Assembly: GCF_014203855.1 (NCBI RefSeq)
Contig: NZ_JACHJV010000001.1
Coordinates: 6,448,001 to 6,512,000 of the forward strand
Origin: Kitasatospora kifunensis
GTDB taxonomy: Bacteria; Actinomycetota; Actinomycetes; Streptomycetales; Streptomycetaceae
Length of the DNA: 64,000 nucleotides
Direction: 5' to 3'
The stretch's first letter is position 1. Each line of letters starts with the position of its first letter. A program made the position numbers and the translations under genes. Under the pieces are notes generated by a model, which had not been told where the DNA came from, made no database searches, and saw nothing but the letters and a program-made list of their open reading frames with translations. This document shows, one piece after another, positions 51,476-59,404 of this stretch.

Positions 51476-53314
51476 TCAGTGATAGGCCGCCTCCACCGCC
51501 CAGGCGCCGTCCGCCAGGACGAGCAGCAGCGCCCGCCCGTCGGCGAGGGTGACCTGGAACCGGGCCCGGCGCCGCGCCAGCTCCGGGTCCCACCACTGCT
51601 CGACGACGGGCCACGGCCCGGCCCAGCCGGTGATCACCGTCGCCCGCCCGCCCAGCACCAGTTGGGCCGGCCGCGCGGAGACCTCGGCCCGCCCGTTCAC
51701 CATGACCGGGCACCCGGCCGCATCCAGCACCCCCACCGGGATCGGCGCCTGCGGCACCACCCCGGGCGCGGGGTGCCCGAGCCGGCCCGGCCAGGGCGCG
51801 TCCCGGTCGGCGGCCGACTGCGGCTGCTCGCCCCAGGGCACCTTGACCAGCACCTCGCCCGGGCCGCGTCCGCCGACCCGTTCGACCCGGCTCAGCCCGC
51901 CGTATCCCAGCAATGCCTGCACCCGGGCCGCCGCACGCTCCACCCGGTCCTCCACCACGGCCTGCCCCCAGAGCGCCAACTGCCGCCCGTGGTCGGCCAC
52001 CAGCTCGTCCGGTACCAGCCGCAGAGCGGTGAAACCGCCGGCCGTGGGTGCGAAGAACCCCGAGCCCTGCCAGGCCTGGAGCTGCCAGCGCACCCGTTCG
52101 GCCAGCGCCGGTGCCGACAGCCGTCCCTCGTGCTGCCAGAGCCGGGTGGCCGTGCCGCCGTCCGCGCAGGTCACCTCGACGGCCACCCGGCGACAGGCCA
52201 GCCCCGCCCCGGCCAGCGCCTCGTGCAGCCGCTCGGCGAGCGCGCGGCCGACGAAGACCAGTGGCTCGACCAGCAGTTCGGGTGGATCGAAACGCTCTTC
52301 GACCGCCAGCTCCGGGCCGGGTGGCCGACTGGCCGGCGGCCGGGCCACCAAGCCCCGGGCCAGCTGGTGCGCGCCGCGCCCGGCGGGCCCGAACCGGTCG
52401 GCCACGGTAGCCGCAGGCAGCCGGGCGAAGTCGCCCAACGTGGGCACCCCGAGCCGTACCAGCAGCTCAGCCAGTGGCTCGTCCTCCAGTACGGCGACCG
52501 GATAGGGCGCGAGGAACTCCGCCGTCCGCCCGGCGGGCACGAGTACCCCGGCCCTGGCTGCGAGCACGGCGGCGAAGACGCCCTCGGCGACCCCGATCCG
52601 CGGAGCGCCGAGGGAGGCCGCCTCCGCCTCCGCCTCCGCTTCCGGTACTACTGCCCCCTGCTCCGATCGCACCTCCGACACCTCCGCCGACACCTCTGCC
52701 ACTGCCCCTGCCGGCACCTCTGCCACTGCCCCCGCCGACACCCCTGCCACTGTCTCCGTCGGCGACTCCGCCACTGCCCCTGTCGGCACCGCTGCTTGGG
52801 GGGCGACCACTGTCCCGCCCCGGGCGGCCACCGCCCCGCCCCAGTCCGTGTCGCGGTCCAGCCCGTGCTCCCACCGCCCACGCTCCGCGCCGAGTGCGGC
52901 CAGCGCCTTGCCCACCGCCTCGACCAGCGCCCGCTCCCCGCCGAAATACCGGGCGGGGCCCTTCACCTGGATCGCGCAGAGCCCGGGCCGAAGCACCTCC
53001 ACCCGGGGTGTGAACGCCTCGATGGCGGTGACCACGGGTTCGAACCACCGGGCCTCGGCCGCCGGGTCCCGCTCGCGCAGTACCAGCTCGGGGCAGAGCC
53101 GGTGGGCCAGCCGCAGCCGCTGCCCACGCCGAACCCCGGCCGCGCGGGCCGCGTTCGAACAGGCCAGCACCCGGCCGTCCTCCAGCACGGCCACCGGCCG
53201 GCCGGGTTCCGCAGGCCCGCCGGTGGCGACGATCGGCCAGTCCGGGTACCAGACCACCAGCACGCGCAGCGGGTCGACCGGCGCCGCCGACATCGGGTCC
53301 TCGACAGCTGCCAT
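51476..53314 (-). CDS. imuB: ImuB: catalytically inactive Y-family polymerase homologue
   Basis: A 612-residue Y-family-like protein. The first strand reads LRVLVVWYPDWPIVA and the place of the catalytic SxDE motif is RPGLCAIQVKG, so the acidic active-site residues are missing, as expected for ImuB. It acts as the adaptor that brings DnaE2 to the beta clamp. Residues 168-230 are an unusual Val/Ala/Glu repeat insert (GAVAEV units) not seen in the core. The C-terminal ~180 residues include VLGGRATVITGWAGPWPVVE. The start is 2 bases from the imuA stop, so the two are co-translated. Confidence 0.92.
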   Translation of the reverse strand: MAAVEDPMSAAPVDPLRVLVVWYPDWPIVATGGPAEPGRPVAVLEDGRVLACSNAARAAGVRRGQRLRLAHRLCPELVLRERDPAAEARWFEPVVTAIEAFTPRVEVLRPGLCAIQVKGPARYFGGERALVEAVGKALAALGAERGRWEHGLDRDTDWGGAVAARGGTVVAPQAAVPTGAVAESPTETVAGVSAGAVAEVPAGAVAEVSAEVSEVRSEQGAVVPEAEAEAEAASLGAPRIGVAEGVFAAVLAARAGVLVPAGRTAEFLAPYPVAVLEDEPLAELLVRLGVPTLGDFARLPAATVADRFGPAGRGAHQLARGLVARPPASRPPGPELAVEERFDPPELLVEPLVFVGRALAERLHEALAGAGLACRRVAVEVTCADGGTATRLWQHEGRLSAPALAERVRWQLQAWQGSGFFAPTAGGFTALRLVPDELVADHGRQLALWGQAVVEDRVERAAARVQALLGYGGLSRVERVGGRGPGEVLVKVPWGEQPQSAADRDAPWPGRLGHPAPGVVPQAPIPVGVLDAAGCPVMVNGRAEVSARPAQLVLGGRATVITGWAGPWPVVEQWWDPELARRRARFQVTLADGRALLLVLADGAWAVEAAYH

Positions 53315-53315
53315 C

Positions 53316-54137
53316 TCACACCGCCGTCAGCCGACCCCGCCCCACCGCGTCGCCCGGCTGCTCACCGAGCCCCACCCCGACAGCGGCGGGCCCGGGGGCC
53401 GCCTCTACCGTGACCGTCCCCATCCCCGTCCCCATCCCCACGACCGCGCCGGTGCCCGCCGCCACACCAGCGCCCGTCGCCTCGTCGGCGAGCTCCGCCG
53501 CGAGCTCCGCCGCGGTCATGGCCCGGACCACCCCGTGCTCGTCCGGCAGCCACAGCCGTGCCGTCCGCCCGCGCGCGGCCGCGCCCCGGCCCTCGACCAG
53601 GACCCGTGCCTGCCGCCCGGCCAGCAACCCGTACCCGTCCCCGAGCCCGACCCAGTGGCTTTCCCGCACGCTCAGTCGCAGCTCGGCCCCCGGCCAGGCC
53701 CCGGCCACCAGCAGTACGCACCCGGTCCGCCGCAGCACCGCCCCGAGCCGGGCTGCCAGCTGCGGCGCGACCGTCCCGGACGGGCGCAGCAGGATCACCT
53801 CCACCGCCCCCGCGAGCGCCGCCAGCACCTCGGGCCACTGCCGTCCGGGCGCGTCCACCAGCAACAGCCGCCCGGGGTCGATCCCGTACCCGGTGGCCGC
53901 GAGCAAGCCCAACTCGGGCAATCCCACGGCCGCGTACCACTGCTCTGCCCCGGCTGTCCGCCCGGCCCCGCAGGCCAGCGCCAGCAACAGCCCGGCATCG
54001 TCCTGCACCGACACCGCCGACCCGCGCCGCAGCCCACCCGCAGGCAGCAGATCTGCCAATGCAGCCGGCACCGGCACCGGGCCGTCGTCTCCCGACGGCG
54101 CCGGCGCCGCCTGCTGGAGGAGTACGGGGGTGGCCAT
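53316..54137 (-). CDS. imuA: ImuA: RecA-like mutasome protein
   Basis: A 273-residue ImuA-type protein. LLPAGGLRRGSAVSVQDDAG then LLLALACGAG stands where RecA has its Walker A, but the GKT is missing. WYAAVGLPELGLLAATGYGI, DPGRLLLVDAPGRQWPEVLA and HWVGLGDGYGLLAGRQARVL follow the actinobacterial ImuA' pattern. A Gly/Thr/Met low-complexity tail ends it. The ATG at 54137 lies 10 bases from an SOS box, so translation starts close to the LexA-controlled promoter. Confidence 0.87.
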   Translation of the reverse strand: MATPVLLQQAAPAPSGDDGPVPVPAALADLLPAGGLRRGSAVSVQDDAGLLLALACGAGRTAGAEQWYAAVGLPELGLLAATGYGIDPGRLLLVDAPGRQWPEVLAALAGAVEVILLRPSGTVAPQLAARLGAVLRRTGCVLLVAGAWPGAELRLSVRESHWVGLGDGYGLLAGRQARVLVEGRGAAARGRTARLWLPDEHGVVRAMTAAELAAELADEATGAGVAAGTGAVVGMGTGMGTVTVEAAPGPAAVGVGLGEQPGDAVGRGRLTAV

Positions 54138-54147
54138 GAGTCCAGGA

Positions 54148-54163
54148 TCGAACATCCGTTCGC
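54148..54163 (-). promoter_or_regulatory. SOS box (LexA operator) of the imuA-imuB-dnaE2 set
   Basis: TCGAACATCCGTTCGC has 11 of 12 outer positions of the actinobacterial SOS box TCGAACnnnnGTTCGA (last base C for A). It is directly upstream of imuA. A second half-site, TCGAACGGAT, lies at 54181-54190. LexA repression with DNA-damage induction is the clear inference. Confidence 0.85.
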
Positions 54164-54361
54164 AAAGATTCAAGTCAGATTCGAACGGATGGGCGAATTT
54201 TTTATACTGAGGTGCGCGGGATGGCCTGCCGGGCTGTGACTGATCTAGCCGGGACGGCGTGCCGGGGGGGGTGAGGTCGTCGTCGGTCGAGCGTGATGGT
54301 TGACGCCAGAGCAGGCCGGTCACCGCCGGGGGTGCCCCGCCGGAGGGTAGAGTCCGCGGTC

Positions 54362-54937
54362 GTGCCATTTACCGATGAGCTCGGTCAGGTCGCAGTGGTC
54401 GAGTACCGGCCGGAGTGGCCGGCGGAGTTCGAACGGCTGGCCGGGCGGTTGGAGGAATCCCTGGAGGGTCTCGCGGTCGCGGTCGACCATGTGGGATCCA
54501 CCTCGGTGCCGGGTCTGCCGGCCAAGGACTGCATTGACGTGCAGGTGCGAATGAGCTCGATCGACGAGGCGCGCGACATTCCGCTGCTCGCTGCGATCGG
54601 CTTCCGCTGTCGGCCCGAACCGTGGAACCGCATGGAGGTCTCGGCCGGGCAGCACTGTCGCAAGCTCGTCTTCGCGCCACCGATCGGCGCGCGCCGGTGC
54701 AATGTGCACCTCCGGGAGAGCACGGGCCCCAACGCACGCTTCGCCCTGCTGTTCCGGGACTATCTGCGCGCGGACGAGACCGCCCGTCGGGCGTGGGGGG
54801 CGTTCAAGCAGCGACTTGCGGTGAACGTGCCGGATCTCGCGGACTACGGTCAGATCAAGGCGCCCGCGACCGAGGTCCTGATGGCGGGAGCCGAACGGTG
54901 GGCCGCCGCCATCGGTTGGCAGGTGGAAGGTGCATAG
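54362..54937 (+). CDS. GrpB-family (UPF0157) nucleotidyltransferase-fold protein
   Basis: A 191-residue GrpB/UPF0157 protein. VVEYRPEWPAEFERLAGRLE, the hallmark VDHVGSTSVPGLPAKDCIDV with the nucleotidyltransferase-like GS and DxD, RKLVFAP and NVHLRESTGPN, and the C-terminal YGQIKAPATEVLM are typical. No reaction has been firmly assigned to most members. GTG 54362 begins the conserved region; GGAGGG is 16 bases upstream, slightly far. It is divergent from imuA. Confidence 0.88.
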   Translation: MPFTDELGQVAVVEYRPEWPAEFERLAGRLEESLEGLAVAVDHVGSTSVPGLPAKDCIDVQVRMSSIDEARDIPLLAAIGFRCRPEPWNRMEVSAGQHCRKLVFAPPIGARRCNVHLRESTGPNARFALLFRDYLRADETARRAWGAFKQRLAVNVPDLADYGQIKAPATEVLMAGAERWAAAIGWQVEGA

Positions 54938-55057
54938 CGGGCTGCCCTGTTGGTGGCACTGGTTCCACCCATCGTGTCCCGGCCCGTTCGGGGCGTTTGA
55001 TCTCGCTTCGCCGCTCTGGTTCTCCCGACCCGGCTGCCCGTCCGCCCGGACGGCGTG

Positions 55058-55636
55058 TCAGAGCATGGCGAGCCGGTCCACCAGCAGCTCCACCCTCCGC
55101 TCGGCTTCCGCCGGCGGCAGCCGTCCCGCCCGGGTCAGGGTGGCCAGCCCGTGCAGGGACGCCCAGAACACCTCGGTGAACAGTCCCGGGTGCACGCCGT
55201 CGCCGGCGACCTCGCCGAGGCTTTCCAGCAGGGCGGCGAAGGCGTCCTTCAGTGGCTTCGGGGTGTCCTCGTCCGCGAAGGCCAGGCCGCCGTCGAGCTG
55301 GAAGATGGCGTCGTAGACCGCCTGGTTGCGTTCGGCGAAGTCGAGGTAGGCGCGGGCGAGGGCGGTGACCCGGGCGCGAGGGCCGTCCGCGGCGGAGGTC
55401 GCGGCCCGCACCGCCGCGGCCATCTCGGCGGCACCCTCCAGGGCGACGGCGCCGATGATCTCGCGCTTGCCGCGGAAGTGGCTGTAGAGGACGGGCTGGC
55501 TGTATTCGATGCGCTCGGCGAGGCGGCGGGTGGTGACCGCGTCCCAGCCCTGCTGCTCGGCGAGTTCGCGGGCCGTCGCCACGATGAGGCGTTCGCGCTC
55601 CGCCCGTTCGCGCTGCTTGCGTTCCTGTACCGACAT
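55058..55636 (-). CDS. TetR-family transcriptional regulator
   Basis: A 192-residue TetR repressor. The N-terminal HTH (about 14-60) has LIVATARELAEQQGWDAVTT then RRLAERIEYSQPVLYSHFRGKREI. The C-terminal domain contains a TetR_C-like LFTEVFWASLHGLATLTRAG. It is divergent from the DUF1772 gene, and two perfect 13-bp palindromes in the gap are its likely operators. Its ligand is unknown. Confidence 0.92.
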   Translation of the reverse strand: MSVQERKQRERAERERLIVATARELAEQQGWDAVTTRRLAERIEYSQPVLYSHFRGKREIIGAVALEGAAEMAAAVRAATSAADGPRARVTALARAYLDFAERNQAVYDAIFQLDGGLAFADEDTPKPLKDAFAALLESLGEVAGDGVHPGLFTEVFWASLHGLATLTRAGRLPPAEAERRVELLVDRLAML

Positions 55637-55645
55637 GACTCGATC

Positions 55646-55658
55646 CTAGCACTGCTAG
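55646..55658. promoter_or_regulatory. TetR operator candidate 1
   Basis: CTAGCACTGCTAG is a perfect palindrome around C55652, 10 bases from the tetR start. A matching palindrome lies at 55697-55709. The common form is CTAGC(A/G)nnGCTAG-like, so the pair probably binds two TetR dimers. Confidence 0.7.
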
Positions 55659-55696
55659 ACAAGGGAGCGGCGGCAGTACTAGCGTTGCCTCATCAC

Positions 55697-55709
55697 CTAG
55701 CGGCGCTAG
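55697..55709. promoter_or_regulatory. TetR operator candidate 2
   Basis: CTAGCGGCGCTAG is a perfect palindrome around G55703, 19 bases before the DUF1772 gene start. It shares CTAGC...GCTAG with the first site; centres are 51 bases apart. A partial copy, ACTAGCG, lies between them at 55678-55684. Confidence 0.7.
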
Positions 55710-55727
55710 ATCCCAGGAGGGGTCATC

Positions 55728-56174
55728 ATGCTCAACGCACTCGAGGTCTTCACCACCGTGGTGGTCGGCGTGATGGTGGGGGTGGAGTTCTCCGTCGCCT
55801 TCGTCATGAACCGGATCTTCAACGCACTCCCAGGTGACAGTGGCCAACTCGGCCGTGCCCACGGGGGTCGGATGCTCGGCGCCGTGATGCCGTTCTGGTA
55901 CATCGGCTCGCTCGTCCTGAGCGCGGTCTGGGCCGTCGTCGGATGGCACCACCACGGCACCGGCCTGGTCGTCACCGCCGGCGCGCTGCTGATCCTCAGC
56001 GTGATCATGTCGATCCTGCTGCTCGTCCCGATCAACAACCGGAGCAAGACGTGGACCCCCGAGAACCGGCCCGAGGACTGGAAGGAGCAGCAGAACCGCT
56101 GGGACCGCTTCCACTACGTCCGCGTCGCCGTCATCATCGCCGCCTTCACCCTGCTGGTCGCCGCCCTCATCTGA
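55728..56174 (+). CDS. DUF1772-type integral membrane protein
   Basis: A 148-residue membrane protein with four hydrophobic helices: ALEVFTTVVVGVMVGVEFSV, MPFWYIGSLVLSAVWAVVG, GLVVTAGALLILSVIMSILL and VAVIIAAFTLLVAALI. The conserved loop NNRSKTWTPENRPEDWKEQQ then NRWDRFHYVRV is the DUF1772 signature (anthrone oxygenase-like). It is probably induced through the divergent TetR. Function unknown; possibly a small-molecule oxygenase or a membrane stress protein. CCAGGAGGGG precedes the ATG. Confidence 0.85.
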   Translation: MLNALEVFTTVVVGVMVGVEFSVAFVMNRIFNALPGDSGQLGRAHGGRMLGAVMPFWYIGSLVLSAVWAVVGWHHHGTGLVVTAGALLILSVIMSILLLVPINNRSKTWTPENRPEDWKEQQNRWDRFHYVRVAVIIAAFTLLVAALI

Positions 56175-56275
56175 GCCCACGGGCCGAGACCGCCCTGGCA
56201 GCGCGCACTCCTCCACTCCGCAGGCGGTACGCGATGAATTGCGTGCCGGCCCCCGTCCGGGCGGCCGCGCTGTCG

Positions 56276-56674
56276 TCAGCGAGCGAACTTCTCGATGGCC
56301 GCCGGCGTGACAGGGGTGAAGAAGTTGACGAGGTTGCCGTCGGGGTCACGGAGCAGGAGCGAACGGTTGCCCCAGGGCATCGTGGTGGGCTCGGTCACGA
56401 AGTCGGCGACGACATCGGCCAGGTTCCGGTACACGCCGTCCACGTCGGCGACCAGGAATTCGATGATCACGGTGCTGTTGTCGGCCGGACGGGCGCAGCC
56501 GGGCGCGAACAGTGCCACGGTGCGGGTGCTGCCGATCGCGAGGGTCGCGCCGGCGGTCCGCAGCTCGGCGAAGTCCTCGGTGGACCAGTCCGCCCGCACT
56601 CCGGTGGCCCGCTCGTAGAAGTCGACGAGGCGCGCGACGTCGCCGGTGATGATCCGGGTCGAAACGAAGTCCAT
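56276..56674 (-). CDS. VOC-superfamily (glyoxalase-like) protein
   Basis: A 132-residue VOC protein. STRIITGDVARLVDFYERAT is the first beta-alpha unit, VIIEFLVADVDGVYRNLADV the second, and NRSLLLRDPDGNLVNFFTPV the typical C-terminal strand. Members include bleomycin-type binding proteins and lyases. ATG 56674 follows GGAGAG. It is divergent from the WYL regulator gene, which may control it. Confidence 0.87.
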   Translation of the reverse strand: MDFVSTRIITGDVARLVDFYERATGVRADWSTEDFAELRTAGATLAIGSTRTVALFAPGCARPADNSTVIIEFLVADVDGVYRNLADVVADFVTEPTTMPWGNRSLLLRDPDGNLVNFFTPVTPAAIEKFAR

Positions 56675-56768
56675 GGTGCTCTCCTCAGGTTGGTGAAGCC
56701 GTTGCACCTCGGACGTTAGAGCTAATAGTGGACAGAATCGGTCCGGTATCGACGCTAGGCTCGTGGAC

Positions 56769-57758
56769 ATGGCTCGACCCACCAGCCGCGTGCTCACCCT
56801 CCTGGAACTCCTGCAGTCGGGCGGCATCAGAACGGTGGCCGAACTCGCCGACCGGCTCGGCGTCGACGGGCGTACCGTGCGGCGGTACGTGGACCACCTG
56901 GTCGACCTCGACATCCCCGTCGAGGCGGTCCGTGGCCGCTATGGCGGGTACCGGCTCGCGCCCGGGTACCGCCTGCCTCCGCTCATGCTCAACGACGACG
57001 AGGCGCTCGCCGTACTGCTCGGCCTCGTCGCCGGCCGCAGGACGGGGTTGCTGACGGCGACCGAGACCGCGGGCGAGACGGCAGCGGCCAAGATCCGCCG
57101 GGCACTGCCCGAGCGTCTGGCCCGTCGGCTCGACGCCGTCATGGAATCCCTCGCTTTCACGGCTCCGCCTGGCGAGTTGGCCACCCCGGAGACAGGGGTC
57201 CTGCTCGCCGTCGCCGATGCGGTGCGCCATCGCCGCCCGATCTCGATCAGGTACACCACCCGAGACGGCCGACGAAGCGAACGCGTGCTGCACCCGTACG
57301 GGATCGTCACCCATACGGGCCGGTGGTACGTCACGGGCACCGATCCCGAGATCGGCCAGGACCGGACCTTCCGGCTCGATCGCATCGCGGACGCGAGGAC
57401 GCTGCCAGGCTCGTTCGAGCCGCCCGCTGGACTCGATCCGGCACAGCGCGTCCTGTCAGGGCTCGCCAAGGCCGCGTACCGGCACGAAGTGACCCTGCGG
57501 ATCCACGGGACGGTCGAACAGATCCGCACCCGACTCCCCGCCAGCGTCGCGAGCGTGGCGGAGCCCGCGCCCGCGGAAGGCACAGACCCGCACACCGAGC
57601 GTTGGCTCCACGTCGAACTGAGAGCAGAGCGGCTCGACTGGTTGCCTCCCGTACTTGCCTCGCTCGACCGGCCGTTCGTCATCGAGCGACCGGACGAACT
57701 CCGAGACCTCGTCATCGCGCTCGCCGAACGGCTCACCGCCTCTGCCCGCCGAGCCTGA
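56769..57758 (+). CDS. WYL-domain HTH regulator (YafY/PafC type)
   Basis: A 329-residue regulator. The N-terminal HTH (ARPTSRVLTLLELLQSGGIR then TVAELADRLGVDGRTVRRYV) and the WYL domain (ISIRYTTRDGRRSERVLHPY then GIVTHTGRWYVTGTD, here with RWYV) are clear, and a C-terminal WCX region ends FVIERPDELRDLVIALAERL. WYL domains bind nucleic acid or small ligands. There is no ribosome site; TAGGCT at 56756-56761 could be a -10 box placing transcription start at the ATG, so the message may be leaderless. GTG 56763 is an alternative start. Confidence 0.87.
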   Translation: MARPTSRVLTLLELLQSGGIRTVAELADRLGVDGRTVRRYVDHLVDLDIPVEAVRGRYGGYRLAPGYRLPPLMLNDDEALAVLLGLVAGRRTGLLTATETAGETAAAKIRRALPERLARRLDAVMESLAFTAPPGELATPETGVLLAVADAVRHRRPISIRYTTRDGRRSERVLHPYGIVTHTGRWYVTGTDPEIGQDRTFRLDRIADARTLPGSFEPPAGLDPAQRVLSGLAKAAYRHEVTLRIHGTVEQIRTRLPASVASVAEPAPAEGTDPHTERWLHVELRAERLDWLPPVLASLDRPFVIERPDELRDLVIALAERLTASARRA

Positions 57759-57771
57759 CGTCGCTGTCCAC

Positions 57772-57999
57772 TGCCGTGGCCGCGCCGCGCTGCGGGCTGC
57801 CGAGGAGCTGGGCGAGCGCTTCGTCGTCGTACTCGGGCACCCGGCCTACTATCCGCGGTTCGGCTTCGGGCGCGCCTCCGGGTACGGCATCGGCCTCGCC
57901 ATCGACGTCCCGGACGAGGCGGTGATGGCCCTCGCCCTCGACGCCGACCACCCGCTGCCCAGCGGCACCGTCCGCTACGCCGCACCGTTCGGCATCTAG
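57772..57999 (+). pseudogene. Remnant of a GNAT-family acetyltransferase (YhbS-like)
   Basis: The frame ending at 57999 encodes GERFVVVLGHPAYYPRFGFG, VPDEAVMALALD and LPSGTVRYAAPFGI, the C-terminal third of YhbS-like N-acetyltransferases. The N-terminal two thirds, including the acetyl-CoA-binding region, are missing: the frame upstream runs into the WYL gene in another frame and has no family similarity. A deletion fusing the fragment to the 3' end of the WYL gene is the simplest explanation. Confidence 0.75.
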
Positions 58000-58092
58000 C
58001 GCCGCGCCCGTCGTGCGGGGGCGGTCGGAGCCCTGGTGTGCAACCTTGGAATGAGCAAGGGGCGGGCAGAGCGTTTCGTGAGAGGAGTGGCC

Positions 58093-58170
58093 ATGTCATC
58101 CAAGCGGCGCCGTAAGAAGAAGGCACGCTGTAACCACAAGGCCAACCACGGCCGCCGTCCCCAGTGCTGA
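58093..58170 (+). CDS. Probable ribosomal protein bL37 (25 residues)
   Basis: ATG 58093 follows GAGAGGAG and encodes MSSKRRRKKKARCNHKANHG then RRPQC. The pattern of a Lys/Arg cluster, KANHG, RRP and a short end matches bL37, the tiny actinobacterial 50S protein described from mycobacterial ribosomes (its end reads KANHGKRPN). It is too short for most gene finders. The two cysteines (13 and 25) are unusual; this could be a paralogue of a Cys-free copy. It would sit in the 50S subunit, bound to 23S rRNA. A strong terminator follows. Confidence 0.75.
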   Translation: MSSKRRRKKKARCNHKANHGRRPQC

Positions 58171-58233
58171 GTCTCTGGAGAGGCCCGACCATCCGTAGCG
58201 TATGACCCGAGGCTCGGGAGCCATCGGGATTTC

Positions 58234-58272
58234 GAGCGCCTGGACCGGTGAACACCACCGGCCCAGGCGCTC
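58234..58272. terminator. Bidirectional terminator
   Basis: A 17-base arm at 58234-58250 pairs with 58256-58272 with one mismatch (inner part GAGCGCCTGG/CCAGGCGCTC) across loop AACAC. It lies between the bL37 candidate and the convergent Lrp-type gene, and should end both transcripts. Confidence 0.85.
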
Positions 58273-58290
58273 TCCTCATGTCGACCGGGT

Positions 58291-59286
58291 TCACCAGGCC
58301 GGGCGCGTCAGGCCGGTGCGTTTGGCGGTGGCCAGGATCGGGGTGGTCTCGATGGTGGTGATCCGATCCAGGGCGCCGATGGTCTCGGTCAGGAAGGTGT
58401 ACAGCGCGCTGAGATCGGTGACGGCCACCGCCAGCAGGAGGTTGGCGGGGCCCGTGGTGGCGGCGGCGAAGCGGACTCGTGGGTGGCGGCTGAGGGCTTC
58501 GCCGGTGGCGTTCAGTGCGCCGGGGCTGACGGTCAGCCAGAGCAGTGCCTCGGCGTGGCAGCCGAGGAGTGCCAGGTCCACCTCGGTGGCCAGCCGGACC
58601 ACCCAGCCGCGGATCAGCGCGTCCACCCGGCGTCGGGCGGTGAGTGGGCTGAGGCCGGTGCGGGCGGCGAGTTCGGTGTAGCCGGCGCGGCCGTTCGCGC
58701 TCAGTGCCTCGATCAACTCGATCGACGGGGCATCGAGCAGCGGTTCCGTCGGCTCGGGGGCGCTGGTCGAGAGCACGCCGTTCGAGAGTGGGTCGGTCGA
58801 TCGGAGCAGGGCGGTCTCCCGGTCGGACAGCAGGTCGCCACTCCAGGCGAAGGAGGTCGGGAAGACCCGCAGCAGCGTGTGCGAGGTCCAGGAGGCGACG
58901 GCGGGGGTCGCGGGCAGGTCGCGCAGCAACAGGGTGTTGCGGGCCTCCGGGCCGTTCAGGTGGAGGATCGTGCTGATCTCGTCACCGCCGCCCAGCACAT
59001 CCACCCAGACCGTGTCGGGCCGTCGGGCCAGGGTGGCGGCCACCGCCCGGACCCGGTTCGGGCGGCAGCGCACCCGCAGCGCCAGCGGGATCAGGCCGGG
59101 GAACCGGACGGGGCTGCGCACCACGGTGGCCCGCAGCGTGCCGTCGGCGTACAGCGGGCCGGCCCGGCGGACGACCGTGCGCTCGGACAGGTCCAGGCAG
59201 TGCGCGAGGGTGCGCCAGGAGGCGCGGGGCGCGATCAGCAGCGCGGCGGCGATCCGGCGGTCGGTCTCATCGAGTGAGTGGCGCAC
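58291..59286 (-). CDS. Double Lrp/AsnC-family regulator
   Basis: A 331-residue protein with two Lrp-like units in tandem. The first has LDETDRRIAAALLIAPRASW then RTLAHCLDLSERTVVRRAGP; the second LIEALSANGRAGYTELAART then GLSPLTARRRVDALI, and each is followed by a RAM-like ligand domain. Most Lrp proteins have one unit of about 150 residues. GTG 59286 lacks a ribosome site, but TAAAAT lies 7 bases upstream, so the message is probably leaderless. It is divergent from the carboxylesterase gene, its likely target. Confidence 0.87.
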   Translation of the reverse strand: MRHSLDETDRRIAAALLIAPRASWRTLAHCLDLSERTVVRRAGPLYADGTLRATVVRSPVRFPGLIPLALRVRCRPNRVRAVAATLARRPDTVWVDVLGGGDEISTILHLNGPEARNTLLLRDLPATPAVASWTSHTLLRVFPTSFAWSGDLLSDRETALLRSTDPLSNGVLSTSAPEPTEPLLDAPSIELIEALSANGRAGYTELAARTGLSPLTARRRVDALIRGWVVRLATEVDLALLGCHAEALLWLTVSPGALNATGEALSRHPRVRFAAATTGPANLLLAVAVTDLSALYTFLTETIGALDRITTIETTPILATAKRTGLTRPAW

Positions 59287-59404
59287 ATTCGGTATTTTAT
59301 GGCGGTAGTGCGTCTCATTTTCGTTCTCAGAGGCGCCGAAGCTGGCCGGATTAGTTCGGCGGGCCGTATATCTGAGTTGTCCAACATGACGAGAGGGGAC
59401 GGCC

